Counted from the stretch's first letter, positions 1-6,653 are shown. The stretch: 8,531 nucleotides of DNA from Aquificaceae bacterium (GCA_015490215.1 WFYH01000029.1:1-8531); one strand, 5' to 3'. A program made the numbers and translations. The notes: generated by a model from the letters alone, not told the origin.

Positions 1-476
1 GCTTCCTTGAGTCGGTCGTAGGTGTCCCAGAGGTCTTGGGATATAACCTTAGTTTTTCCTATAACGGGCATGAAGTTGGTATCTCCGTTCCAGCGGGGGA
101 CAACGTGCATGTGGATGTGGCTTTCAAGCCCCGCCCCTGCGGGTCTTCCGAGGTTGTATCCTATGTTGAACCCGTGAGGACTGAAGACTTTGCGCAGTAT
201 CCTCAAGGAAAGCCTCAGGAGCCTGTCCATTTCAAGGACCGTATCCTCTTCCAGCTCCTCGTAGTCTCCCGTGTGCTTTTTGGGAACTATCATCAGGTGT
301 CCCGAGTTGTAGGGATATTTGTTGAGGATGATAAAGCTCCTCTGTGCCACGTAGAGGACGAGGTGTTCCCTATGTTTTTCGGGAGGTTGAGCCAAGGCGT
401 TGCAGAGAAAACACCCTTCTATGTTGTCTACGTTCTCAACGTAGTGGCTTCTCCAAGGTGCCCAGAGGATATCCAT
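1..476 (-). CDS. HIT-family nucleotide phosphorylase/hydrolase (Ap4A phosphorylase-like), 3' end cut by window edge
   Basis: The reading frame starts at an ATG at 476-474 and stays open to the left edge, giving 158 visible residues without a stop. The signature HIT histidine triad H-I-H-M-H-V-V is at residues 120-126. The N-terminus has the Leu-Trp-Ala-Pro-Trp-Arg opening and a Cys-x2-Cys pair (C22, C25), a possible zinc site. Residues 54-65 (YPYNSGHLMIVP) and 128-139 (RWNGDTNFMPVI) match the conserved blocks I know from the branch that includes Mycobacterium Rv2613c, an Ap4A phosphorylase. The inferred role is cytoplasmic breakdown of diadenosine polyphosphates or related nucleotides; the exact substrate cannot be read from sequence. 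An in-frame TAG lies two codons upstream of the ATG, which fixes the start. The gene sits 24 bp after sbcD and has no good Shine-Dalgarno, so it is probably the last visible gene of the dnaN unit. Only the C-terminal tail is missing. Confidence 0.9.
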   Translation of the reverse strand, partial: MDILWAPWRSHYVENVDNIEGCFLCNALAQPPEKHREHLVLYVAQRSFIILNKYPYNSGHLMIVPKKHTGDYEELEEDTVLEMDRLLRLSLRILRKVFSPHGFNIGYNLGRPAGAGLESHIHMHVVPRWNGDTNFMPVIGKTKVISQDLWDTYDRLKE

Positions 477-500
477 GGTCTATCAAAAGCTTACCATAGC

Positions 501-1622
501 TCAGCCTTCTGCCCGTGATAGAAGTTCCAAAAAAACCTCCTTAACGGACTGGGGCATCTCACCCCCGTGGACGCTCTTGTAGTAGGTCATGTAGGCGCTC
601 AGCGGATCCAGAGAGGAAAGCTTGGGGAGCTGAGATCTCTTTTCCTCTTTAAAAACAAACTCTACACGAAGGAGCCTCTCCCTGAGGGCAGATCTTAGTC
701 TTTCGGTAACAGCCCCGAGGGTATCGCCCCTTTCCACTTCAACGGTCACCTTTATGTAGCCCGTAAGCTCCTCCAAGTCGGGCAGTTTCTTAAGAACTTC
801 GCTCTGGCGGAGCTTAAAGCTGTAAAGGGGGTTTTTCACCGAGAGAGGCACAGCTTCTACCTTGGGCAGGTCTCCCTCAAGGAGTATAAAGTTAAAGAAC
901 TTGCCATCTTGCGCCTCCGAAAAGTCAAGGGGGTAGGGTGTTCCCACGTAGTAGGCTGGGCAGTCCACGCCCTTGAGCTTTTGGTGCTTGTGGACATGCC
1001 CGAGAGCCACGTAGTCAAAGCCGTCGCTCAGGGCGGAGGGCTGAACGGCGTAATTGTCCGATAGGGTGGCTTCCTTCTCCGTAGAGGTGTAAACGGATCC
1101 CGCTACAAACAGGTGGGCAAGGAGTATCCTGTATTTCGCTCCCTCCACTCCCTTGGCTAAAAAGCGGATGAACTTCTCCACAAGCTCCGCGTATTTCTTC
1201 TTTGAGTCTTCCCCTGCGGAGGTTATGAGCCTCTCGGAGGGGTAAGGCAGACAAGCTATCTTGAGATCCCCGAAGGTGAAAAAGGCTCTCTTTGAAGAGG
1301 GTCTGTCGTATATGTGGACGTTGGCAAGGGAAGAGATACCCCTTATGCTCTTCATAAAGTCGTAGCTGTCGTGGTTTCCCGCCACTACCGCCGCTTGGGA
1401 CCCTATCTCTTTCAGCTTCAGGAAGAAATCAAAGATAAGTTCCTTGGATTCGTTGTCGGGGTTTGCCTTGTCAAAAACGTCCCCTGCGATGAGCACGAGG
1501 TCCACCCTGTTCTCCCTTATAAAGCTCTCTATCTGGGCAAGGGCGTGGTGGAGATCGGGGTTCCTACTTACCTTGCCGAGGGTCTTGCCGGCATGAAGGT
1601 CAGCGATATGCACCAGCCTCAT
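501..1622 (-). CDS. sbcD: SbcD/Mre11-type nuclease subunit
   Basis: This 373-residue protein is a calcineurin-like metallophosphoesterase of the Mre11/SbcD family. SbcD pairs with the SMC-like ATPase SbcC to make a nuclease that opens hairpins and processes DNA ends. All metal-binding motifs are visible in order: D8-L-H10, G47-D48 with D51, G82-N83-H84-D85, H170 in LLAH, and G208-H209-V-H211. The C-terminal part (about 280-370) fits the capping/SbcC-contact region, and total length is close to the usual 350-400. The start is the canonical opening MRLVHIADLH. The gene overlaps the end of the LOG gene by 23 bp; the nearest GGAGG (1636-1640) is 13 nt from the ATG, which is long, so translational coupling to the upstream gene is likely. 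No sbcC is present in the window, so the partner must be encoded elsewhere. The stop is TGA. Confidence 0.93.
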   Translation of the reverse strand: MRLVHIADLHAGKTLGKVSRNPDLHHALAQIESFIRENRVDLVLIAGDVFDKANPDNESKELIFDFFLKLKEIGSQAAVVAGNHDSYDFMKSIRGISSLANVHIYDRPSSKRAFFTFGDLKIACLPYPSERLITSAGEDSKKKYAELVEKFIRFLAKGVEGAKYRILLAHLFVAGSVYTSTEKEATLSDNYAVQPSALSDGFDYVALGHVHKHQKLKGVDCPAYYVGTPYPLDFSEAQDGKFFNFILLEGDLPKVEAVPLSVKNPLYSFKLRQSEVLKKLPDLEELTGYIKVTVEVERGDTLGAVTERLRSALRERLLRVEFVFKEEKRSQLPKLSSLDPLSAYMTYYKSVHGGEMPQSVKEVFLELLSRAEG

Positions 1623-2358
1623 GGCGCTTCAGGATCCTCCTGAGCTTTTCCATAAAGCTCGTTTCCTCCCCGTAGTATTCCTCAAGGTAGCGGTATTTTT
1701 CCTTGCTTCGCTCGTAGACTATCTCTACCACCTGTCCCGGTTCGTCTACCACCTTCATGAGGTTCAGATCCTCTTCGTCTATAGTTCCGAACCTTACCAT
1801 AATCCTCTTCATATAATCCAAAAGGTCTTTCCAGTATTCGCTTCCGAAGAGGATCAGGGGAAACTTGTGGCTTTTCCCCGTCTGAATTAGGGTAAGGGCT
1901 TCAAAAAGTTCGTCAAAGGTTCCGAAGCCTCCGGGGAAAATCACATAGGCGAGGGAGTATTTAAGGAGCATAACCTTGCGGACGAAAAAGTAGTCAAACT
2001 TCAGGGAGAGATTCTGATAGCGGTTCGGATGCTGTTCTCGGGGTATCTCTATGTTGAGTCCCACAGATAGGGTTCCGCTGTCGTAGGCTCCCCTGTTTGC
2101 CGCCTCCATGATCCCCGGTCCGCCTCCGGTAATTATGGCGTATCCGAGCTTTCCCAAAACGTAGGCGGTCTCGTAAGCGAGCCTGTAGTATTTGTTGTCT
2201 TCTTTGGTTCTTGCGCTCCCGAAGAAGGTGACCGCAGGACCGACCCTGACGAGTTCATCAAAGCCCTGAACGAATTCGCTCATTATCTTAAGGACACGCC
2301 AAGTGTCCCCCTGCTTTAGTTTGAGTTCTTCTATTATCTTTAGGCTGTCTCTACTCAT
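1600..2358 (-). CDS. LOG-family (TIGR00730-type) Rossmann-fold nucleotide phosphoribohydrolase
   Basis: This 252-residue protein belongs to the LOG family, often annotated as 'lysine decarboxylase' in old genomes although it has no such activity. Family members hydrolyse nucleoside 5'-monophosphates, including cytokinin ribotides, to a free base and ribose 5-phosphate. The Rossmann-type core shows GGGPGIMEAANRGA at residues 78-91 and the catalytic PGGFGTFDE at 142-150. R127-K128 followed by VMLLKYS is the expected substrate-binding helix and E150 the conserved acid. About 40 residues precede the core, and with the C-terminal extension this makes it longer than plant-like LOGs of about 180-215 residues. 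The start is ATG, supported by AAGGG at 2365-2369, 6 nt upstream. It overlaps the small upstream gene by 8 bp and sbcD by 23 bp, so it is clearly in the same operon. A nucleotide salvage or damaged-nucleotide role is plausible in this bacterium, but the substrate is unknown. Confidence 0.88.
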   Translation of the reverse strand: MSRDSLKIIEELKLKQGDTWRVLKIMSEFVQGFDELVRVGPAVTFFGSARTKEDNKYYRLAYETAYVLGKLGYAIITGGGPGIMEAANRGAYDSGTLSVGLNIEIPREQHPNRYQNLSLKFDYFFVRKVMLLKYSLAYVIFPGGFGTFDELFEALTLIQTGKSHKFPLILFGSEYWKDLLDYMKRIMVRFGTIDEEDLNLMKVVDEPGQVVEIVYERSKEKYRYLEEYYGEETSFMEKLRRILKRHEAGAYR

Positions 2359-2587
2359 AAAGGTCCCTTATCATGTCTTGGAGCTTTATCCTGTCTCCGC
2401 TCACACGGGTGTTAGCCCTGAAGGGATACCTTATGTATCTGTAGCGCTTTCTCTTCTTCTTATACTTTACACCCTTCTTGGTTTTTGCCACATAAACCTT
2501 TTTGTCCTTTTTGGCTTTGGAGGGTTTTGTCCAGGAGAGGTGAGGTATGACCAGAAGAAGGCTAAGAAGAAACACGATCAGCTTCAT
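2351..2587 (-). CDS. small, highly basic exported or membrane-anchored protein of unknown function
   Basis: I do not recognise a family. The 78-residue protein begins Met-Lys followed by a hydrophobic stretch (residues 3-19, LIVFLLSLLLVIPHLSW) that looks like a signal peptide or N-terminal anchor. There is no lipobox cysteine and no clean A-x-A cleavage site. The rest (21-78) is strongly polycationic: by count 23 of 58 residues are Lys or Arg against 5 Asp/Glu, with a Lys/Arg/Tyr-rich core at 35-54 (including KYKKKRKRYRYIRY). The last 15 residues are mixed-charge and could form a short helix. The gene is likely real: it fills the space between dnaN and the LOG gene, has a strong AAGGGGGAAG ribosome-binding site next to the dnaN stop, and its TAG overlaps the LOG start by 8 bp. 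An envelope role such as binding anionic polymers is possible but is only a guess from charge. Confidence 0.72.
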   Translation of the reverse strand: MKLIVFLLSLLLVIPHLSWTKPSKAKKDKKVYVAKTKKGVKYKKKRKRYRYIRYPFRANTRVSGDRIKLQDMIRDLYE

Positions 2588-2597
2588 ATCTTCCCCC

Positions 2598-3689
2598 TTA
2601 TACTCTCATGGGCATAATTATACATTTGTAGGGATCCTTCTCGTAGTCGTCCGCTTCCATCAGCGAAGCCGAATCGGGATCGGTGAACTTCATCCATATC
2701 TTGTCCGAGTCAAAGGAGTCCAAGGCTTCAATCAGATACTTGCCGTTGAAACCTATCTCAAAGTTTTCCCCCATAAAGTCCACATCTAACTCTTCCCTAC
2801 CCTCTCCGAACTCGGGGTCGGTGAACTCAAGGATCATCAGGTTGTCGCTGAGGGTTATCTTTACGGGGAACATACCTCCTTCCGCAAGACCCCCAAGCCT
2901 TCTGAGTGCCTTTTTGGTCTCCTCCCTGTCTATGAGAACCTCCGCTCTGAATTCGGAAGGTATGACCGCCAAGTAGTCGGGGTATTCCCCTTCAAGGAGG
3001 CGAACGGTCAGGTTCCACTCCTCCGTCTTAAAGACCGCAAAGCTCCCCTCTTCGCTCTTTGACACAGCTACGTCCTCGGTTCCCGTCAGGAGCTTGGAAA
3101 GGACCTTCAGGCTCTTCCTCGGAATGAGAAGCTCCGAAGAAAACTCCCCTTCCGCTTCGTAGAGGGCAAGCCTGTGCCCATCGGAGCCGACAAAGTGAAC
3201 CTTTCCATCAACACCCCTGAGGAGCATACCCTGAAGGGCTATGCGGGTTTCCTCCTTGGCTATGGCATATTCGGTCTTGTCTATACCCTCAAGGAGTTTG
3301 CTGCCCGCTATGATCTCCTCATTTCCCTGAGCTTCCGGAAACTCCGGGAAGTCTTCCGTGGGGACCGTGGGGAGTTTGAACCTGCTCCTTCCCCCCGAAA
3401 CGACAAGCTTTTCCCCTTCGGTTTCAAGCAAAACGAGGGCGGAGTTTAGGTTCCTTACTATGTCCGAAAGGGTCTTTGAACTCACACATACTTTCCCTTC
3501 CTCCTCCACATCCGCTTTAAGGGAAAGGGTCAAATAGTTTTCGAGGTCGGTCGCCCTCACCGTTACCCTGTCACCCTCGGCGGATATTAAAAAGTTTGTA
3601 AGTATGGGCAAAGCTGACTTTTTCTCGGTGGCTTCCCTTGCCTTTTTCAGGATTTCCTCAAACTCTTCCCTGTCTACCTGTAGCTTCAT
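2598..3689 (-). CDS. dnaN: DNA polymerase III beta subunit (sliding clamp)
   Basis: The product is the ring-forming processivity clamp that tethers the replicative polymerase and other DNA enzymes to DNA. At 363 residues it has the normal bacterial length for three tandem clamp domains of about 120 residues each. Family features visible are the opening [14 protein letters not shown], the domain-1 block [13 protein letters not shown] followed by VRATDLEN, the phrase [12 protein letters not shown] in domain 2, and the C-terminal ending Cys-Ile-Ile-Met-Pro-Met-Arg-Val, which contributes to the partner-binding pocket. The ATG is preceded 7 nt away by GGAGGG (3697-3702). It is the first gene of a minus-strand unit and diverges from minC. 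The neighbourhood lacks dnaA, gyrB and recF, so this is not the classical dnaA-dnaN origin cluster; dispersal of these genes is common in deep-branching thermophiles. The stop is TAA. Confidence 0.97.
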   Translation of the reverse strand: MKLQVDREEFEEILKKAREATEKKSALPILTNFLISAEGDRVTVRATDLENYLTLSLKADVEEEGKVCVSSKTLSDIVRNLNSALVLLETEGEKLVVSGGRSRFKLPTVPTEDFPEFPEAQGNEEIIAGSKLLEGIDKTEYAIAKEETRIALQGMLLRGVDGKVHFVGSDGHRLALYEAEGEFSSELLIPRKSLKVLSKLLTGTEDVAVSKSEEGSFAVFKTEEWNLTVRLLEGEYPDYLAVIPSEFRAEVLIDREETKKALRRLGGLAEGGMFPVKITLSDNLMILEFTDPEFGEGREELDVDFMGENFEIGFNGKYLIEALDSFDSDKIWMKFTDPDSASLMEADDYEKDPYKCIIMPMRV

Positions 3690-3738
3690 TTACTTTCCCT
3701 CCGAAGGGGCACGGTTTACTGTAAGATTATAAATTGAA
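3690..3738. promoter_or_regulatory. divergent dnaN/minC promoter region with overlapping -10 elements
   Basis: This 49-bp gap is the only space between two divergent units. On the minus strand a perfect TATAAT lies at 3731-3726, placing transcription start near 3718-3720 and giving dnaN a leader of about 30 nt that contains its GGAGGG. Nearly the same bases read on the plus strand as TATAAA (3728-3733), because the AT-rich core ATTATAAAT is almost symmetric; start there would fall near 3740, on top of the minC GTG. Neither strand has a good -35 match (minus CTCTTA at 17-bp spacing, plus AGGGGC). The minus-strand -10 is the stronger call; the plus-strand assignment is tentative. Confidence 0.6.
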
Positions 3739-4326
3739 GTGGTAGAGATAAGAGGAATTACGCTTCCCGTCATTTCGGTAAGGATAAGAGGCGAAGAAAA
3801 CATAGAATCCATCAAGGAGGAACTACGCGAAAGGATAAAGGGAAAGCTCTTTGAAGGCGGTTACTTTTTAATAGAAAACGCCGAGGAACTTCCCCAAGAT
3901 TGGGTAAGGGAGATTGAGGAGTTTTTAAAGAACTTGAACCTTGAAAGCATCCACAGGATAGCACCGAGCAAAAGGAAAGGGGAAGAAGCCAAAGCCAAAC
4001 CCGAAAGGCTCCTGATAGTTGACCGCTCCCTGAGATCGGGACAGAAGGTAGAGCACGGCGGGGATATCTTGGTCTTGGGGGACGTAAACAAGGATGCGGA
4101 GGTGGTGGCGGTGGGGAACATAATCGTTATGGGTGCCCTGAGGGGAATAGCCATAGCGGGCGCCTTGGGAGATGAAAGTGCGGTGGTGGTTGCCCTCAAG
4201 ATGGAACCCCAGCAGATAAGAATAGGAAGGAAGATAGCCATTTCCGAAGAGTCGGAGAGGGTCTCCCCCGGATACCCCGAAGTGGCAAAGGTTGAGGATG
4301 GTATGATAGTTTTAGATAAAGTTTAG
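3739..4326 (+). CDS. minC: septum-site determining protein MinC
   Basis: MinC is the FtsZ-assembly inhibitor that MinD carries to the membrane so that Z-rings do not form at the poles. The 195-residue protein has a short N-terminal FtsZ-inhibiting domain (about 1-76, opening VEIRGITLPVISVRI), a charged Lys/Glu linker (about 77-90), and a C-terminal beta-helix that dimerises and binds MinD (about 95-170). The beta-helix shows the hallmark Arg-Ser-Gly-Gln (99-102) and turns of Gly/Val-rich repeats. It is shorter than E. coli MinC (231), mostly at the N-terminus and linker. The start is GTG: an in-frame TAA at 3730-3732 rules out anything longer except an unlikely ATT at 3733, and the beta-strand after GTG is needed for the fold. 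No Shine-Dalgarno precedes it, consistent with a leaderless or near-leaderless mRNA. It is first of minCDE; the stop is TAG, 11 bp before minD. Confidence 0.95.
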   Translation: MVEIRGITLPVISVRIRGEENIESIKEELRERIKGKLFEGGYFLIENAEELPQDWVREIEEFLKNLNLESIHRIAPSKRKGEEAKAKPERLLIVDRSLRSGQKVEHGGDILVLGDVNKDAEVVAVGNIIVMGALRGIAIAGALGDESAVVVALKMEPQQIRIGRKIAISEESERVSPGYPEVAKVEDGMIVLDKV

Positions 4327-4337
4327 GAGACAAGAGG

Positions 4338-5126
4338 ATGGCAGAGGTCATAGTTGTTACTTCAGGAAAGGGAGGAGTTGGAAAGACCACCCTGACCGCA
4401 AACCTCGGGGTGGCTTTGGCGAAGTTGGGAAAGAAGGTTCTGCTCATAGATGCGGACATAGGTCTTAGAAACCTTGATATGATCCTCGGGCTTGAAAACC
4501 GCATAGTCTACGATATCCTTGACGTCCTTGAAGGAAGGGCTACACCCGAGAAAGCCTTTGTGAAGGACAAAAGAGGGCTTAGCCTTTACCTTCTGCCGGC
4601 AAACCAGACTAAAAACAAAGATGCGGTTGACCCAGATAAGTGGCTTGATCTGGTGGAAAAGCTAAAAAAGGAAGCGGACTTTGACTTTATCCTGATAGAC
4701 TCCCCCGCAGGCATAGAGCAGGGATTCAAGATAGCGGTAAGTCCCGCAGACAGAGCCTACATAGTGGTAAACCCCGAGGTCTCTTCCGTTAGGGATGCGG
4801 ACAGGGTAATAGGGCTTTTGGAAAGTATGGACAAAGAGGATTACGGGATAATAATTAACAGGATAAGGTGGAAGATGGTTAAAAAGGGAGAGATGCTTGC
4901 GGTAGAGGACATAGTTGACATACTAAAAGCCCCCCTAATAGGTATAGTTCCCGAGGAGGAAAAGCTCGTTGACTTTACCAACAGAGGGGAGCCTATAGTT
5001 CTTCATCAAAGCTACAACGCCTCCAAAGCGATAATGGACATAGCCAGAAGGACCCTCGGCGAAGAGGTCCCCATGAGGAGATACGGAGAGAAAGAAGGCT
5101 TCTTGAGCCGGCTGTTCGGAGGGTAG
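4338..5126 (+). CDS. minD: septum-site determining ATPase MinD
   Basis: MinD is a ParA/MinD-type ATPase that dimerises on ATP binding, attaches to the membrane, recruits MinC and is released by MinE. The 262-residue protein has the deviant Walker A SGKGGVGKTT (9-18, with signature lysine K11), the switch segment IDADIGLRNLD (37-47, with D40), and Walker B LIDSPAG (119-125, D121). The C-terminus EGFLSRLFGG is the amphipathic membrane-targeting helix, very close to the E. coli ending. Length is typical (E. coli 270). The ATG has GGAG at 4326-4329 overlapping the minC stop. minE follows after only 2 bp, so the three genes are surely cotranscribed. Because MinE is present, an oscillating or MinE-regulated system is inferred rather than a static one. 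The stop is TAG. Confidence 0.98.
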   Translation: MAEVIVVTSGKGGVGKTTLTANLGVALAKLGKKVLLIDADIGLRNLDMILGLENRIVYDILDVLEGRATPEKAFVKDKRGLSLYLLPANQTKNKDAVDPDKWLDLVEKLKKEADFDFILIDSPAGIEQGFKIAVSPADRAYIVVNPEVSSVRDADRVIGLLESMDKEDYGIIINRIRWKMVKKGEMLAVEDIVDILKAPLIGIVPEEEKLVDFTNRGEPIVLHQSYNASKAIMDIARRTLGEEVPMRRYGEKEGFLSRLFGG

Positions 5127-5155
5127 AGGTGCTGGGTCTGAGATCGCTTTTCGGA
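5103..5155 (+). repeat. imperfect in-frame direct repeat encoding the MinD and MinE membrane-targeting helices
   Basis: Two 18-bp copies, at 5103-5120 (end of minD) and 5138-5155 (start of minE), match at 13 of 18 positions by eye and are both in frame. They encode Leu-Ser-Arg-Leu-Phe-Gly in MinD and Leu-Arg-Ser-Leu-Phe-Gly in MinE. Both segments are known in these families as amphipathic membrane anchors, so functional convergence can explain the similarity as well as duplication. Confidence 0.5.
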
Positions 5156-5374
5156 AAGAAGAGTAAGGACGTTGCCAAGCAGAGGTTGATGCTCGTTCTC
5201 AGTTACGAAAGGCAGGGTCTTCCGCCGAGCATGGTAGAGAGGCTGAAAGAGGATCTCATAAACCTCTTTTCCAAGTATCCCCAGTTTGACGCCAGAGGCA
5301 TAGACGTCACCCTCAGGAAGAACGAAGAGGATAGGGAAGAACTCTGGATAAGCATACCCTTTAAGGGAAACTAA
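5129..5374 (+). CDS. minE: cell division topological specificity factor MinE
   Basis: MinE stimulates the MinD ATPase and sweeps MinCD away from midcell. The 81-residue product has the expected three parts: an N-terminal amphipathic membrane-targeting segment (1-11, [11 protein letters not shown] as written in the DNA), the anti-MinCD helix/strand region (about 13-30, [18 protein letters not shown]), and the C-terminal topological-specificity/dimer domain (about 32-81, including [13 protein letters not shown]). Length matches the family (E. coli 88). The start is GTG with a strong GGAGGG at 5118-5123, 5 nt upstream and inside the end of minD; no ATG would keep the membrane segment. Its TAA at 5372-5374 overlaps the convergent prfA stop, so the two coding regions share 4 bp. 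Confidence 0.95.
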   Translation: MLGLRSLFGKKSKDVAKQRLMLVLSYERQGLPPSMVERLKEDLINLFSKYPQFDARGIDVTLRKNEEDREELWISIPFKGN

Positions 5375-5379
5375 GTTTC
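5367..5379. repeat. 13-bp inverted repeat over the convergent minE/prfA stop codons
   Basis: The sequence GAAAC-TAA-GTTTC is a perfect 5-bp stem with a 3-nt loop. The minE stop TAA is the loop on the plus strand, and the prfA stop TAG (5373-5371, minus) lies across the stem-loop boundary. It is directly preceded by CCCTTTAAGGG (5357-5367), another short palindrome. There is no run of T on either side and the stem is weak, so I do not call it an intrinsic terminator; it may be chance or a minor end-processing element. Confidence 0.35.
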
Positions 5380-6453
5380 GGCGAGCTTTAACCTCTCTTC
5401 CAACTCCCTTGCCCTGAGGGCATCTATTATCTCGTCCAACTTCCCGTCAAGTATGTCTTGGAGCTTGTATAAGGTAAGGTTTATCCTGTGGTCAGTTACC
5501 CTGTTTTGGGGGAAGTTGTAGGTTCTTATCTTTTCGCTCCTTTCCCCGGTGCCCACCTGCTCTTTCCTCTCTTTGGCTATCTCTTCCATCTTTTTTCTTT
5601 CGTAGTAGTCTTTTAGCTTTGCATAGAGTATACGCAGAGCCTTCTGTTTGTTTTGAAACTGGGACCTTTCATCTTGACAGGTAACCACTATACCCGTAGG
5701 AATATGGGTTATGCGCACCGCCGTTTCAGTGGTATTTACATACTGACCCCCCGCACCAGAAGCTCTGAAGGTTTCTATCCTCAGATCTTGGGGGTTTATC
5801 TCTACGTCCGCCTCGTCCGCCTCAGGCAGAACCGCAACGGTAGCGGTTGAGGTGTGAATTCTGCCACCTGATTCGGTTACGGGGATCCTCTGGACTCTAT
5901 GGACTCCGCTCTCGTATTTGAGCCTTGAGTAAGCCCCTTCTCCCTCAACGAGGGCTATAACCTCCTTAAAACCCCCCAGACCCGTCCTGTTGGCGCTCAG
6001 GATGCTGAAGTTCCAACCCTTATCCTCTGCGTACTTTTGATACATCCTAAGCAGATCCGCTGCAAATAGAGCCGCCTCCTCTCCGCCCGCACCTGCCCTT
6101 ATCTCAAGGATCACGTTCTTTGAGTCGTTGGGATCCTTGGGAACCAGAAAGACTTTCAACCTTTCCTCTAAGCGCTTTGCTTTCTCCTGAAGATTTTCCA
6201 ACTCCTCTTGGGCAAGCTCCCTTATTTCGGGTTCGGGGCTTTTTAAAAGCTCCTTGGCGTCCGAGATCTCCTTTAAAACCTTCTTGTATTCCCTGAAGGT
6301 CTCGTGAACCTCCGCAAGCTCTTTGTGTTCCTTGCTAAGCTCTCTGTAGCGCTTTACGTCCTTTATTACCTCGGGTTTTGAAAGCTCTTCTTCAAGATGT
6401 TTGTAGCGCTGGGATAGCTTTTCTAACTTATCAAGAAGCTCCCTCTTGAGCAT
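5371..6453 (-). CDS. prfA: peptide chain release factor 1 (RF1)
   Basis: RF1 recognises UAA and UAG in the ribosomal A site and triggers release of the finished protein. At 360 residues it has the standard length. The stop-codon reading tripeptide Pro-Val-Thr is at 191-193 (the P-x-T type typical of RF1, not the S-P-F of RF2), and the catalytic Gly-Gly-Gln is at 235-237 within [15 protein letters not shown]. The N-terminal 100 residues are the charged coiled-coil domain, and the block [21 protein letters not shown] (about 303-323) is diagnostic. Its ATG overlaps the rpmE stop by one base (TAATG), with AAGGAAGG at 6464-6457 inside rpmE, so translation is coupled. The usual neighbour prmC, which methylates the GGQ glutamine, is not next to it. 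The gene ends in TAG, a codon only RF1 reads. Confidence 0.98.
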   Translation of the reverse strand: MLKRELLDKLEKLSQRYKHLEEELSKPEVIKDVKRYRELSKEHKELAEVHETFREYKKVLKEISDAKELLKSPEPEIRELAQEELENLQEKAKRLEERLKVFLVPKDPNDSKNVILEIRAGAGGEEAALFAADLLRMYQKYAEDKGWNFSILSANRTGLGGFKEVIALVEGEGAYSRLKYESGVHRVQRIPVTESGGRIHTSTATVAVLPEADEADVEINPQDLRIETFRASGAGGQYVNTTETAVRITHIPTGIVVTCQDERSQFQNKQKALRILYAKLKDYYERKKMEEIAKERKEQVGTGERSEKIRTYNFPQNRVTDHRINLTLYKLQDILDGKLDEIIDALRARELEERLKLAET

Positions 6454-6653
6454 TAACCTTCCTTCTTATCACCGGGAGAGGCTATCTCCAAAAAGAAGGG
6501 CTTTAGCCTCAGCTTCCCGGTGTAGAAGGGATGGCACTGGTTGCACACCTCCACGTGAACCGTTCCGCCCTTGGTGGAAAGCAAGGTGAAGGTGTTCCCG
6601 CAACCGCACACGAAAGTAGTGGGCTGAAGCTCGGGGTGTATTCCCTTCTTCAT
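6453..6653 (-). CDS. rpmE: 50S ribosomal protein L31, zinc-binding (C+) form
   Basis: L31 is a large-subunit protein that bridges to the small subunit. I choose the ATG at 6653-6651, giving 66 residues opening MKKGIHPE, the family's normal start. A frame extension to 6674 would add seven residues (MALRRLK) but lies inside the region holding the ribosome-binding site. From the chosen start the four zinc ligands are C16, C18, C37 and C40, and HPFYTGK follows at 41-47; these are the same positions as in zinc-binding E. coli L31. All four cysteines being present argues for the zinc form rather than the cysteine-less RpmE2 paralogue used under zinc shortage. The gene lies between rho and prfA, 29 bp after rho, and overlaps prfA by one base. 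Confidence 0.96.
   Translation of the reverse strand: MKKGIHPELQPTTFVCGCGNTFTLLSTKGGTVHVEVCNQCHPFYTGKLRLKPFFLEIASPGDKKEG

Noticed and set aside
36..518. Plus-strand open frame of 160 codons at the left end
   Set aside because: It is antisense to the HIT gene, whose histidine triad and conserved blocks are read on the minus strand; the plus-strand product shows no family feature.
3706..3723. Sigma-54-like GGCAC-N5 pattern upstream of minC
   Set aside because: The -24 half is tolerable but the -12 half reads ACTGT instead of TTGCA/T, so the essential GC is missing.
5357..5379. Intrinsic terminator between minE and prfA
   Set aside because: The stem is only 5 bp and A/T-rich, with no downstream T-run on either strand, so it does not meet the usual terminator pattern.
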